In this document: in pieces, positions 6,916 through 15,118 of the stretch | Layout: each line of letters begins with the position of its first letter | Numbering within the stretch: the first letter of the stretch is position 1 | DNA from: Flavobacteriales bacterium | GTDB lineage: Bacteria > Bacteroidota > Bacteroidia > Flavobacteriales_F > PHOS-HE28 | Assembly (NCBI GenBank): GCA_016719225.1 | Contig: JADKAN010000004.1 | Coordinates: 62,001 to 126,000, forward strand | Direction of reading: 5' to 3' | Length of the DNA: 64,000 nucleotides | Notes under the pieces: generated by a model | Told to the model about the DNA's origin: nothing | What the model saw: the letters and a program-made list of their open reading frames with translations, nothing else | Databases searched by the model: none | Translations under genes and position numbers: made by a program

Positions 6916-9555
6916 ATGCAGCAACGCCGCATGCGCCGCCTAAGCACCCGTTTTCTCCTGCCATTGCTCGCCATTTTGGTGGTAGTGTCCTGCTCCACGC
7001 GGAAGGATGCGTTCCTCAACCGCACCTTCCATGCCCTGGTGACCCGCGATAACAGCTGGTTCAACGCCAACACCAAGTTGCAGGAGGCCGTGGCCGATAT
7101 GCAAAAGGCCTACGTGGACGATTACGACCAAGTGCTGCCCATCTTCGTGAACGGGACCGAGGACCAAGCCAAGGGCATGGTGCCCACCATGGAGGAATGC
7201 ATTGAAAAATGCGCCACCGTGATAGACCGTAACTCCATGGAGTTCGACGGCAAGGAGAAGAACAATTGGATCGACGATGCTTGGTTCGTTATTGGCCAAA
7301 GCCACTTCTACAAGCGCAGTTATTTGGATGCGGAACGCACCTTCGACTACATCGGCCGCCGCTACAAAGGCCAGGACAAGCAGATGGAGGCGAAGATCTG
7401 GCTGGCCCGCACCGCCGTGCAATTGGAGCAGTATGCCAAGGCCCAAAGCGTGCTGGACGAGATCAAGGGGCAGAAGGTGCTTCCCAAGAATTTCCAGCAC
7501 GACCAGCTCAGCGCGGTGCAGGCCGACGTGGACCTTAAGCGTGGTAAGGTGGATGACGCCATTCTTTCCTTGGAACACGCCGTGGACATCACCAAGGCGA
7601 AAAAGGACCGCATCCGCTGGACCTACATCCTTGCACAGCTCTACCAGGCAAAAGGGCTGGACGACAAGGCCATCGCCACCTACGGCAGGGTGACGCGCAT
7701 GGGGGCGCCTTACGAAATGGACTTCCAAGCACAGGTGCAACAGGCCCTCGCCTTCGACCGGGGCGACAGCAAAAAATTGCGCCAGAAGCTGGTGCGCATG
7801 TTGCGTGATGAAAAGAACGTGGACCATTACGACATGATCCACTATGCCGTGGCCGATCTCGACCTGAAGGAGAACAAACCCGCCGACGCCATCGCCCAGC
7901 TGAAGCAGAGCACCAAGGTGAGCACCACCGATACACGCCAAAAAGCCAAGAGCTTCCTGAAGCTCGCCGACCTCTATTTCGACGACAAGAAATACCCCGA
8001 CGCGCAACACTATTACGATAGCACCACCACGGTGCTGGCTGAAACGCACCCGCGTTTCGAAGAGGTGAAGACCCGCGCCGATGTGCTGGGCGACCTGGTG
8101 GACCAGTTGGACATCATTGACCGGGAGGACAGCCTGCAGGCCTTCGCCAAGCTGGACCCGGAGGAACGGGAAAAGCGCGTAAAAGAGCTGATCCGGGACC
8201 GCGAACGCCAAGAGGAACAGGAGAAGCAGGAGGCCGATGATGCGCGCGAACTCATTGCCAACAACCCCGCGCCGCAGGCCGACCAAGGCACACCGGCGGC
8301 CGGGGGTGCATGGTACTTCTACAACCCGGTGCAGATCAGCCGCGGATTGTCGGATTTCAAGAAGAAGTGGGGCAATCGGCCCAACGATGACGATTGGCGC
8401 AGGACGGACAAAAGCGGCTCGGCCTTGGTGGACGTGGCCGAAGAGACCGGACCGGATAGCGCGGTGGCGCCATCCTCGCTATCCGCAGCGGGGGAACCGG
8501 CTTGGAAGGACCCTTCCAACTACCTGAAGGATATCCCCGAGACCCCCGCCATGCTGGATTCCAGCAATTCCCGCATCTGCAAAGCGCTCTACCTCACCGG
8601 CATGATCTACAAGGAAAAGCTGAAGGACGTCGACAACGCCATAGAAAGCTTCCAAGTGCTCAACGACCGTTTCGAGGATTGCCGCTACACACCGGAATCG
8701 AACTACCAGCTTTACCGCATCTACCTCGCCAAGGAGGCCGGTGGCAACTTCATGGACTTCGGTGGTGCCAGCTCAAAGCATTATGCGGAGGTGATCATGG
8801 AGCGCTGGCCCGGGTCCGAATTCGCCCGTTTGGTGCAGAACCCCGACCAGCTACAGGCCGATCAGGCGGCCAAGTCCGCCGAATCCCAAGCCTACGATGA
8901 GCTCTATGCCCAATTCCGCCAAGGAGCCTACAACGGCGTTATCGTTACCGCCAACGGCGTGCTCGAGCAGCAGCCGCGCAACCACCTACGCCCGAAGTAC
9001 GCCCTGCTGAAAGCCATGGCGATCGGTGGATTGCACCTTACCGGTCCGTTCCGCGAGGCGCTTGCCCGCGTTTCCGCCGACTTCCCCGGGACCGATGAAG
9101 CCAAGGCCGCGGAAGCCATCCAGGCCAACCTGCGCAAGAGCGACCAACCCCAAGCCCCGGTGGAGACCCCGCAGGTGAAAGCGGAATATTCGGAAGCGGC
9201 CGGCGACCACTTCGTGGTGTTCATGGTACCCGATACCGCCAAGTCCATCGCGGACATCAAGGCCGCCATAAGTGATTTCAACAAACAGTATTTCCGCAAC
9301 ACGCCCATTGAGGTCTCGGCCAGCATTTGGGACCCGCATACCCAAGTGGTCCTGATCCGCCTGTTCCAGACCAAGGAAAAGGCCATGGACTACTATTCCC
9401 TTTTCGAGACCGATGCCGGCGTCCTCAAGGGCATTAATGACCAAGGATATCCCCTGTTCGCCATCAGCAGCGGAAATTATACCCAGTTCTACACCAAGAA
9501 GGACGAGGAGGGCTACGTCGGTTTCTTCGAACGCAACTACTTGGGGAACAAGTAG
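6916..9555 (+). CDS. sprE: SprE/PorW-type TPR lipoprotein of the type IX secretion system
   Basis: About 879 aa. The N-terminus has basic residues, a hydrophobic stretch and a lipobox ending in VVVSC, so it is a predicted lipoprotein. The region after the Cys (TRKDAFLNRTFHALVTRDNSWFN...) and the WIDDAWFVIGQSHFYKRSYLDAERTF segment match what I know of SprE (Flavobacterium johnsoniae) and PorW. Multiple TPR units follow (for example FLKLADLYFDDKKYPDAQHYY), then a charged linker and a second TPR group, with a C-terminal domain ending in an FYTKKDEEGYVGFFERNYL-like segment. In known species SprE/PorW is needed for T9SS secretion and gliding, which fits the T9SS cargo genes in this window. The ATG at 6916 was chosen over the TTG at 6907; the ATG at 6931 is an alternative. 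The gene symbol is by resemblance. Confidence 0.82.
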   Translation: MQQRRMRRLSTRFLLPLLAILVVVSCSTRKDAFLNRTFHALVTRDNSWFNANTKLQEAVADMQKAYVDDYDQVLPIFVNGTEDQAKGMVPTMEECIEKCATVIDRNSMEFDGKEKNNWIDDAWFVIGQSHFYKRSYLDAERTFDYIGRRYKGQDKQMEAKIWLARTAVQLEQYAKAQSVLDEIKGQKVLPKNFQHDQLSAVQADVDLKRGKVDDAILSLEHAVDITKAKKDRIRWTYILAQLYQAKGLDDKAIATYGRVTRMGAPYEMDFQAQVQQALAFDRGDSKKLRQKLVRMLRDEKNVDHYDMIHYAVADLDLKENKPADAIAQLKQSTKVSTTDTRQKAKSFLKLADLYFDDKKYPDAQHYYDSTTTVLAETHPRFEEVKTRADVLGDLVDQLDIIDREDSLQAFAKLDPEEREKRVKELIRDRERQEEQEKQEADDARELIANNPAPQADQGTPAAGGAWYFYNPVQISRGLSDFKKKWGNRPNDDDWRRTDKSGSALVDVAEETGPDSAVAPSSLSAAGEPAWKDPSNYLKDIPETPAMLDSSNSRICKALYLTGMIYKEKLKDVDNAIESFQVLNDRFEDCRYTPESNYQLYRIYLAKEAGGNFMDFGGASSKHYAEVIMERWPGSEFARLVQNPDQLQADQAAKSAESQAYDELYAQFRQGAYNGVIVTANGVLEQQPRNHLRPKYALLKAMAIGGLHLTGPFREALARVSADFPGTDEAKAAEAIQANLRKSDQPQAPVETPQVKAEYSEAAGDHFVVFMVPDTAKSIADIKAAISDFNKQYFRNTPIEVSASIWDPHTQVVLIRLFQTKEKAMDYYSLFETDAGVLKGINDQGYPLFAISSGNYTQFYTKKDEEGYVGFFERNYLGNK

Positions 9556-9578
9556 GCTTCGCGTTGACCCCCGCCGAT

Positions 9579-9586
9579 TAACTTCG
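9579..9586 (+). promoter_or_regulatory. -7-type box (TAACTTCG) upstream of bactofilin gene
   Basis: TAnnTTCG pattern 20 bases before the ATG at 9607. It would give the bactofilin-atp cluster a start point separate from sprE. No -33 element at normal spacing is obvious. Confidence 0.35.
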
Positions 9587-9606
9587 CCTGTTCTAAGTGA
9601 CTTCCC

Positions 9607-10092
9607 ATGTTCCGCAACGACAAAGCCCCAGAACCCATGAGCAAGCCCTCCGAGCCGGTCAGCCCCGGTAAGATCAACAGCATTATGGAGGGGACCTCCA
9701 TTGAAGGGGAGGTGCGCTCCGACAGCAATGTCCGCATTGATGGCAAGGTGAAGGGCACCATCAACGTGCGCGGCCGCTTGATCGTGGGGACCAGTGGCGT
9801 GGTGGAAGGCGATGTGACCTGCCAGAGCAGCGACATTGAAGGCACCGTGAACGGCAAGATCACCTGCCAGGACCTGCTCAGCCTCAAGGCCACGGCAAAG
9901 CTCACCGGCGACATTTACACCAAGAAACTCTCCATCGAGCCCGGTGCTGTATTCGGTGGCAATTGCAACATGGGTGGTGGCATGGAACCGAAGATGCCCG
10001 AGCCCGTGCGCTCCACTTTCAGCAGCAGCCCTATTCCGCCGAAGGACATGGTGGGTAATGCCCGCCCTGAACCGGTACGGACCACGAACTAA
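9607..10092 (+). CDS. Bactofilin family cytoskeletal protein
   Basis: 161 aa. A central right-handed beta-helix region of about 100 residues shows the regular bactofilin periodicity: IEGEVRSDSNVRIDGKVKG, INVRGRLIVGTSGVVEGDV, then IEGTVNGKI and TAKLTGDIYTKKLSIEPGAVFGG. Short proline-rich, disordered tails flank it on both sides, as is usual. Bactofilins self-assemble without nucleotide into filaments or patches near the membrane and help place cell-wall or surface machinery. The gene precedes the ATP synthase genes, an arrangement I recall from other Bacteroidota. An ATG at 9637 (MSKPSEPV) is an alternative start. Confidence 0.9.
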   Translation: MFRNDKAPEPMSKPSEPVSPGKINSIMEGTSIEGEVRSDSNVRIDGKVKGTINVRGRLIVGTSGVVEGDVTCQSSDIEGTVNGKITCQDLLSLKATAKLTGDIYTKKLSIEPGAVFGGNCNMGGGMEPKMPEPVRSTFSSSPIPPKDMVGNARPEPVRTTN

Positions 10093-10105
10093 CGCCCCCC
10101 CGCCG

Positions 10106-10507
10106 ATGACGGACCACCGGCGCTTGGCCAGTAATCCACTGGTCGCCGTAGCCGCCTTCGCATTGGCGGTAGGCGCGGCCTTATATGCTGTTTGCTTTTT
10201 GGGGCATTGGCCGTTCGGCGCGCCACAGGTGGCCATGGTGGCTTTTCTCGCTGTGCTCACGGGTGTGCTGCACCTGTGGCAGGAGAACGGTTTGGTGGAA
10301 GACCCCCGTGGGTTCATGTTCCGTTTCATGTTGGGCTTGATCGTGAAGTTCGTCATGGCCTTGGTGGTCATCGCGGCCATCCTGCTACTGCTTCCACGCG
10401 AACGCGCATTGCCACTGGCCCTCACCTTTGCCGCGCTCTACCTGGCCTTCTTAACCTTTTCCACGATCCGGCTCAGTGCCCGCAGCCGCAACGCGCCTCG
10501 CCCATGA
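10106..10507 (+). CDS. Four-helix membrane protein, AtpI-like
   Basis: 133 aa from the ATG at 10106, with four hydrophobic segments (roughly residues 10-30, 40-60, 75-97 and 103-120) and short basic loops. Its position directly before atpZ and the F0 genes, and its size and topology, match the AtpI-like protein found at the head of ATP synthase operons. In other bacteria AtpI assists assembly of the c-ring. Its stop codon overlaps the start of the next gene (ATGA), so the two are translationally coupled. Sequence identity to classical AtpI is not obvious by eye, so the functional call rests mainly on context. Confidence 0.65.
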   Translation: MTDHRRLASNPLVAVAAFALAVGAALYAVCFLGHWPFGAPQVAMVAFLAVLTGVLHLWQENGLVEDPRGFMFRFMLGLIVKFVMALVVIAAILLLLPRERALPLALTFAALYLAFLTFSTIRLSARSRNAPRP

Positions 10508-10731
10508 GCGGCGGGGAAAAAGCGGACGGGCGGAAGAAGACCGCGCAGACCTACATGCGCCTCAGCGGCATCGGCTTTCAAATGGCCGCCATCATCGGCC
10601 TGGCCGCATATGGTGGCTGGTGGGGTGACCAACGCACGGGCTGGAAATTCCCCGTCCTGACCCTGGTGGGCTCGTTGGGCGGTGTGGCCGTCGCCATGTA
10701 CATCCTCTTCAAGGAAACCCGCGTCGGATAG
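10504..10731 (+). CDS. atpZ: AtpZ/AtpI family ATP synthase accessory protein
   Basis: 75 aa. Two transmembrane helices surround a short loop (YGGWWGDQRTGWKFPVLTLVGSLGG), the hairpin shape of AtpZ. After a lysine-rich N-terminus comes YMRLSGIGFQMAAIIGLA, a typical family beginning. AtpZ is thought to help with ATP synthase assembly or divalent-cation movement. Its start overlaps the previous stop by four bases. About 130 bases separate it from atpB, with a good -7 box in that gap, so a second promoter may drive the F0F1 genes. Confidence 0.85.
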   Translation: MSGGEKADGRKKTAQTYMRLSGIGFQMAAIIGLAAYGGWWGDQRTGWKFPVLTLVGSLGGVAVAMYILFKETRVG

Positions 10732-10804
10732 GATGTTCGGGTGCCTCTCCTGTCATCTTCTTGCGGCCTTGCAAATTGCATGCGTGCCATTCAACCGGCT
10801 TCCC

Positions 10805-10812
10805 TACATTTG
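10805..10812 (+). promoter_or_regulatory. -7-type box (TACATTTG) upstream of atpB
   Basis: A perfect match to the Bacteroidota -7 consensus TAnnTTTG, 47 bases upstream of the GTG start of atpB. TTG triplets lie at 10776-10778 and 10769-10771, but the gap (26 bases or more) is longer than usual for a -33 box. Confidence 0.5.
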
Positions 10813-10859
10813 CGGCCGCTAAGAACGGGCCACAAAACCCGCGAAAACCCCTCAACGCC

Positions 10860-11957
10860 GTGATCCGCGCCACTTTTCTCGCTTTAGCCACCCTCTTTGC
10901 TGGCGTGCTGTGCGCGCAACATGAGCAGGCTCCCGAGGCGATCAACGCCACCGAAGCACACGGTGAGCACCCCGGTGAGGTGGAGGAATTCAATGCCGGC
11001 AAGCTTATCATGGGCCACATCGCCGATGAGCATGGCTGGCACATCGCCGGTGATCTTTCCCTCCCATTGCCGGTGATCCTGTACGATACGCGCAGCGGCA
11101 TGCACGTGTTCAGCAGCGCGCGTTTCGAGCACGGCCACGCCGCTTACGACGGTTACATGCTCAACGACGGTCGCATCATGGCCGTGGACAACGCAGGCAA
11201 CATCGACGAGGCAGGATCCAAAGCCATTTGGGACATTTCCATTACCAAGAACGTGGTCTCGATCTTCTTGGTGATGATTGCCTTGGTACTGGTCTTCTCC
11301 AGCGTGGCCAAGTCCTATACGAAGCGTGTAGGACAAGCACCCAAGGGACTGCAGTCCTTCATGGAACCGATCATCCTCTTCGTCCGCGACGACGTGGCGA
11401 AAGGTGCTATCGGCGTGCACAAGTATGAGCGCTTCATGCCTTACCTGCTCACGATCTTCTTCGTGATCCTCTTCGCCAACCTCATCGGCCTCATCCCCTT
11501 CTTCCCGGGCGGCGCTACCCTCACCGGCAACATCGCCATCACCCTCACCCTCGCGCTCTTCACCTTCGTCATCGTTACGGTGAACGGGAACAAGAACTAC
11601 TGGCACCACATTTTCGCCATGCCCGGTGTACCGAAGTGGGTGTTGCTGATCCTTACCCCGGTGGAGATCCTGGGCATGTTCCTGAAGCCCTTCGTGCTGA
11701 TGATCCGGCTGTTCGCCAACATGGCCGCCGGCCACATCATCGCCCTCAGTTTCTTCAGCCTTATCTTCGTGTTCGGCGCTACCAGTGCCATTGCGGGCTA
11801 CGGTGTTTCCATCGTCAGCCTCGCGTTCACCATCTTCATGACCTTCCTGGAATTGCTCGTAGCATTCATCCAGGCGTACGTCTTTACCTTCCTGTCGGCC
11901 CTGTACATCGGTGCCGCCATGGAAGACCACGACCAACACAAGGAATCAATCGTCTAA
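10860..11957 (+). CDS. atpB: F0F1 ATP synthase subunit a (F0)
   Basis: About 365 aa, beginning at a GTG that opens straight into a signal peptide (VIRATFLALATLFAGVLCAQ). A His-rich extracytoplasmic segment precedes the membrane domain; such an N-terminal extension is usual for Bacteroidota AtpB. The membrane part has the conserved helix 4 arginine (LKPFVLMIRLFANMAAGH) and the last helix ELLVAFIQAYVFTFLSALYIG, whose Q and E lie near the proton path. It forms the half-channels next to the c-ring. It is the first gene of the F0F1 cluster proper, and atpE follows after 13 bases. Confidence 0.96.
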   Translation: MIRATFLALATLFAGVLCAQHEQAPEAINATEAHGEHPGEVEEFNAGKLIMGHIADEHGWHIAGDLSLPLPVILYDTRSGMHVFSSARFEHGHAAYDGYMLNDGRIMAVDNAGNIDEAGSKAIWDISITKNVVSIFLVMIALVLVFSSVAKSYTKRVGQAPKGLQSFMEPIILFVRDDVAKGAIGVHKYERFMPYLLTIFFVILFANLIGLIPFFPGGATLTGNIAITLTLALFTFVIVTVNGNKNYWHHIFAMPGVPKWVLLILTPVEILGMFLKPFVLMIRLFANMAAGHIIALSFFSLIFVFGATSAIAGYGVSIVSLAFTIFMTFLELLVAFIQAYVFTFLSALYIGAAMEDHDQHKESIV

Positions 11958-11970
11958 ACCAACACTCAGC

Positions 11971-12213
11971 ATGTTCCTCTCAGCCCTCCTCGACATTGGC
12001 ACCGGTTACGGTATTGCGGCCCTCGGCGCCGGTTTGGCAGCTCTCGGCGCAGGCGTCGGCATCGGCCGCATCGGCGGTGACGCCGTGCAGGCTATGGCCC
12101 GTCAACCGGAAGCCATGAACGACCTCCGCGCCAACATGATCCTCACCGCGGCATTGGTGGAAGGCGCCGCCTTCTTCGCCATGGTGGTGGGCTTGCTGGT
12201 GGTGCTGAAGTAA
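11971..12213 (+). CDS. atpE: F0F1 ATP synthase subunit c
   Basis: 80 aa, two hydrophobic helices. Helix 1 is Gly/Ala-rich (GIAALGAGLAALGAGVGIG), the polar loop is ARQPEA, and helix 2 carries the ion-binding Glu in ALVEGAAFFAMVVG. The residue after this Glu is Gly rather than Ser, and helix 1 has no Gln partner. By known c-subunit rules this points to proton rather than sodium coupling (inference). It oligomerises into the rotating c-ring. Confidence 0.96.
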   Translation: MFLSALLDIGTGYGIAALGAGLAALGAGVGIGRIGGDAVQAMARQPEAMNDLRANMILTAALVEGAAFFAMVVGLLVVLK

Positions 12214-12271
12214 GACCCCGTCGGCCTACCCGACGCGTTCAATTCCCTTCGTTCACCTCAACGCAACAGCC

Positions 12272-12781
12272 ATGCTGCTCGCCAGTCTTGTAGAACCCGC
12301 ATTCGGCCTGATCTTCTGGATGACGCTATCCTTCGGGATCGTGTTCTTCCTGTTGGCCAAATTCGCTTGGAAGCCCATTCTCAGCGCCCTGCACGAGCGG
12401 GAACGCTCCATCGAGGACGCCATTGGCGAAGCCCGCAAGGCCCGCGACGAGGTGGCTGAGATGAAGGCCGACAACGAGGAGCTCCTCCAGAAAGCCCGCG
12501 CCGAGCGCGAGCACATGCTGAAGGAGGCCCGCGATATCCGCGACAAGGAAGTGGCGGAAGCCAAGGAACGTGCGAAGGCCGAGGCCGATGCCCTCCTGGC
12601 CCGCGCCCGTGAGGACATACGCAACGAGAAGAACGCCGCCATCGTGGAGATGAAGAACAAGGTGGGCGAACTCAGCATCCTCGTGGCAGAGCGGATCCTC
12701 CGCCAGAAGCTGGAAGACAGAACGGCACAGCAGTCCCTCGTGGACCAAGTGCTGAAGGAAAGCGGTAAAACGTTGTCATGA
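12272..12781 (+). CDS. atpF: F0F1 ATP synthase subunit b
   Basis: 169 aa. One N-terminal membrane helix (about residues 10-30, FGLIFWMTLSFGIVFFLLAKF) precedes a long charged coiled coil rich in Ala, Glu, Lys and Arg. This is the standard layout of the peripheral stalk. The stop codon overlaps the start of atpH (ATGA), indicating coupled translation. Confidence 0.95.
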   Translation: MLLASLVEPAFGLIFWMTLSFGIVFFLLAKFAWKPILSALHERERSIEDAIGEARKARDEVAEMKADNEELLQKARAEREHMLKEARDIRDKEVAEAKERAKAEADALLARAREDIRNEKNAAIVEMKNKVGELSILVAERILRQKLEDRTAQQSLVDQVLKESGKTLS

Positions 12782-13338
12782 ACACCGGACCTCTCGCATA
12801 CCGCTACGCCCGCAGCCTGATGCAGCTCGCTCAGGAACGCGGCGAATTGGAGGCCGTGCGCGAGGATATGCTGCTGGTGGCGGAGACCTGCGCCAACAAC
12901 CGCGACCTACAGTTGCTGCTGAACAGCCCGGTGATAAAGGCTGACAAGAAGGGAAAAGTCCTCGGCCGCATCTTCGGAGGCAAGGTCGGTGAGATGACCG
13001 AGCGGTTCATCAACCTACTGCTCCGCAAAGGCCGTGAAAGCGCCTTGGCAGAGACCGCACAAGCATTCCAGGAAGCTTATCGACGGGACAAGGGTATCCT
13101 TGTTGCGGAGGTCAGCAGCGCCATTGCCCTCAATGACAGTGCCCGCGCCGAAGTGAAGCGCATGGCCGAGCAACGCCACCCCGGCAAGTCCATCCTCTTG
13201 AAGGAGACGGTGGACCCCGCTTTGATCGGTGGCTTGGTGGTGCGCATCGGCGATGAGCAGTTGGACGGCAGCATCAGCCGTGCACTGGCCGACCTGCGCC
13301 GCAAATTCTCCGAGAACCCATACATACCCGAGATCTAA
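12778..13338 (+). CDS. atpH: F0F1 ATP synthase subunit delta
   Basis: 186 aa. N-terminal helical domain (YRYARSLMQLAQERGELEAV), central segment LLLNSPVIKADKKGKVL, and the C-terminal signature DPALIGGLVVRIGDEQLDGSISRAL. It connects the stalk to the top of F1. It overlaps atpF by four bases; atpA begins 10 bases after its stop. Confidence 0.96.
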   Translation: MNTGPLAYRYARSLMQLAQERGELEAVREDMLLVAETCANNRDLQLLLNSPVIKADKKGKVLGRIFGGKVGEMTERFINLLLRKGRESALAETAQAFQEAYRRDKGILVAEVSSAIALNDSARAEVKRMAEQRHPGKSILLKETVDPALIGGLVVRIGDEQLDGSISRALADLRRKFSENPYIPEI

Positions 13339-13348
13339 ACAGCCCATC

Positions 13349-14926
13349 ATGGCATCGATCAACCCGGCCGAAGTTTCGGCGATCTTGAAGGAAGAACTTG
13401 CAGGCCTGCGCTCTGGCGCTGAGCTCGAGGAGGTCGGTACCGTACTGCAGATCGGTGACGGTATCGCCCGCATCTACGGCCTCAACAGCGTGCAGAGCGG
13501 CGAACTCGTGGAGTTCCCCAGCGGACTGCGCGGCATCGTGCTCAACCTCGAAGAAGACAACGTGGGTGTAGTACTCCTCGGCTCCAGCGTGGGCATCAAG
13601 GAGGGCGACACCGTGAAGCGCACCAAGCGCATCGCCAGCGTGAATGTGGGCGAAGGCATGGTGGGCCGCGTGGTGGACAGCCTCGGCGAACCCATCGACG
13701 GCAAGGGCCCCATCCAAGGACAGACCTACGAAATGCCCATTGAGCGCAAGGCGCCGGGCGTTATTTTCCGCCAGCCGGTGCAGGAGCCGCTGCAAACGGG
13801 CATCAAGGCCATCGACGCCATGATCCCCGTGGGCCGTGGCCAGCGCGAGCTCATCATCGGTGACCGCCAGACCGGTAAGAGCACGGTGGCGATCGACACC
13901 ATCATCAACCAGAAGGAATTCTACGAGGCCGGCAAGCCCGTGTACTGCATCTATGTGGCCATCGGCCAGAAAGGTTCCACTGTGGCCGGTACCGTGAAGG
14001 TGCTGGAGGAGAACGGCGCCATGGCCTACACCACCGTGGTGGCAGCCAACGCCAGCGATCCTGCCCCGATGCAGTTCTACGCACCTTTCACCGGTGCTGC
14101 GATCGGCGAATTCTTCCGCGACACGGGCCGCCCCGCGCTCATCGTGTTCGACGACCTTTCCAAGCAAGCCGTGGCCTACCGCGAGGTATCCCTCCTGCTG
14201 CGCCGCCCACCCGGACGCGAAGCCTACCCGGGTGACGTGTTCTACCTGCACAGCCGTCTGTTGGAGCGCGCCGCGAAGATCATCGAGGACGACACCATCG
14301 CCGCCCAGATGAACGACCAGCCCGCATCCTTGAAGGGCTTGGTGAAAGGGGGAGGATCCCTCACCGCACTCCCGATCATCGAGACGCAGGCCGGTGACGT
14401 ATCCGCCTACATCCCGACCAACGTAATCTCGATCACCGACGGACAGATCTTCTTGGAAAGCAACCTCTTCCTCAGCGGTGTACGCCCAGCTATCAACGTG
14501 GGTATCAGCGTGAGCCGCGTAGGTGGTAACGCACAGATCAAGTCCATGAAGAAGGTGGCCGGCACCTTGAAGCTGGACCAAGCGCAATACCGCGAATTGG
14601 AAGCGTTCTCCAAATTCGGCTCCGACCTCGATGCAGCCACCAAGGCGGTGATCGACAAGGGTGCCCGCAACGTGGAGATCCTGAAGCAGGGCCAGAACAG
14701 CCCCATGCGCGTGGAAGAGCAGGTGGCCATCATCTACCTCGGCTCCAAAGGCCTTTTGGGCAAGGTGCCTGTAGCCAAGATCCGCCAGTTCGAGGCCGAC
14801 TTCCTCAGCATGATGCGCAATGCGCACAGCGACACCCTCGCAGCATTGAAGTCCGGTAAACTGGATGACAAGATCACCGGCACACTCGAAACGGTCGCTG
14901 CCGACCTCGTTAAAAGCTACGCATAA
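13349..14926 (+). CDS. atpA: F0F1 ATP synthase subunit alpha
   Basis: 525 aa, normal length. The P-loop is GDRQTGKS, and typical family segments follow: ERAAKIIEDD, then QAGDVSAYIPTNVISITDGQIF, then the SVSRVGG turn of the alpha/beta signature. The ATG at 13349 (MASINPAEVSAILKEEL) is preferred to longer frames that overlap atpH. The beta subunit gene (atpD) and atpC are not in this window. Several Bacteroidota keep atpDC at a separate locus, and this genome probably does too. Confidence 0.97.
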   Translation: MASINPAEVSAILKEELAGLRSGAELEEVGTVLQIGDGIARIYGLNSVQSGELVEFPSGLRGIVLNLEEDNVGVVLLGSSVGIKEGDTVKRTKRIASVNVGEGMVGRVVDSLGEPIDGKGPIQGQTYEMPIERKAPGVIFRQPVQEPLQTGIKAIDAMIPVGRGQRELIIGDRQTGKSTVAIDTIINQKEFYEAGKPVYCIYVAIGQKGSTVAGTVKVLEENGAMAYTTVVAANASDPAPMQFYAPFTGAAIGEFFRDTGRPALIVFDDLSKQAVAYREVSLLLRRPPGREAYPGDVFYLHSRLLERAAKIIEDDTIAAQMNDQPASLKGLVKGGGSLTALPIIETQAGDVSAYIPTNVISITDGQIFLESNLFLSGVRPAINVGISVSRVGGNAQIKSMKKVAGTLKLDQAQYRELEAFSKFGSDLDAATKAVIDKGARNVEILKQGQNSPMRVEEQVAIIYLGSKGLLGKVPVAKIRQFEADFLSMMRNAHSDTLAALKSGKLDDKITGTLETVAADLVKSYA

Positions 14927-14933
14927 ATGAGCC

Positions 14934-15108
14934 GCCGGGACGCAGAGGCGCAGAGGTTGAACCGTGACATTAACGTGTCTGGATCTCCCCTGCATTTCTC
15001 CGTGTCTCCGTGTCTCCGTGGTTTAAACTTCTCTCCTCCGCGACGCGTCTTGGCATCGACCTCTCTTCGCATTTCTCCGCGCCTCAGCGCCTCCGCGGCA
15101 AAATCTCC
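14934..15108. repeat. Repeat-rich insert between atpA and atpG
   Basis: The roughly 190-bp gap between atpA and atpG holds two direct copies of a unit starting GCATTTCTCCG (14992-15030 and 15069-15106). Each consists of CTCCGTG/CTCCGCG-type heptads. At 14936-14958 an inverted, related unit reads GACGCAGAGGCGCAGAGG. The spurious frame 14927-15118 is a by-product of it. From memory, similar CTCTGCG/CGCAGAG-type stretches occur as dispersed intergenic repeats in many genomes. An insertion inside the ATP synthase operon is unusual. Confidence 0.7.
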
Positions 15109-15118
15109 CGCCCTCTAA

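Noticed and set aside
6940..8286. 448-aa minus-strand frame opposite sprE
   Set aside because: Repetitive HGxxLV composition typical of antisense of a GC-rich TPR gene.
8986..10425. 479-aa minus-strand frame opposite sprE/bactofilin
   Set aside because: Crosses two well-supported genes and has no recognisable motif.
13274..14995. 573-aa minus-strand open frame opposite atpA
   Set aside because: Shadow of the strongly biased atpA codon use; His/Val/Gly-rich nonsense composition and no domain.
14927..15118. 63-aa frame starting right after atpA
   Set aside because: Encoded entirely by the repeat element; RRDAEAQR-type translation is a known by-product of such repeats.
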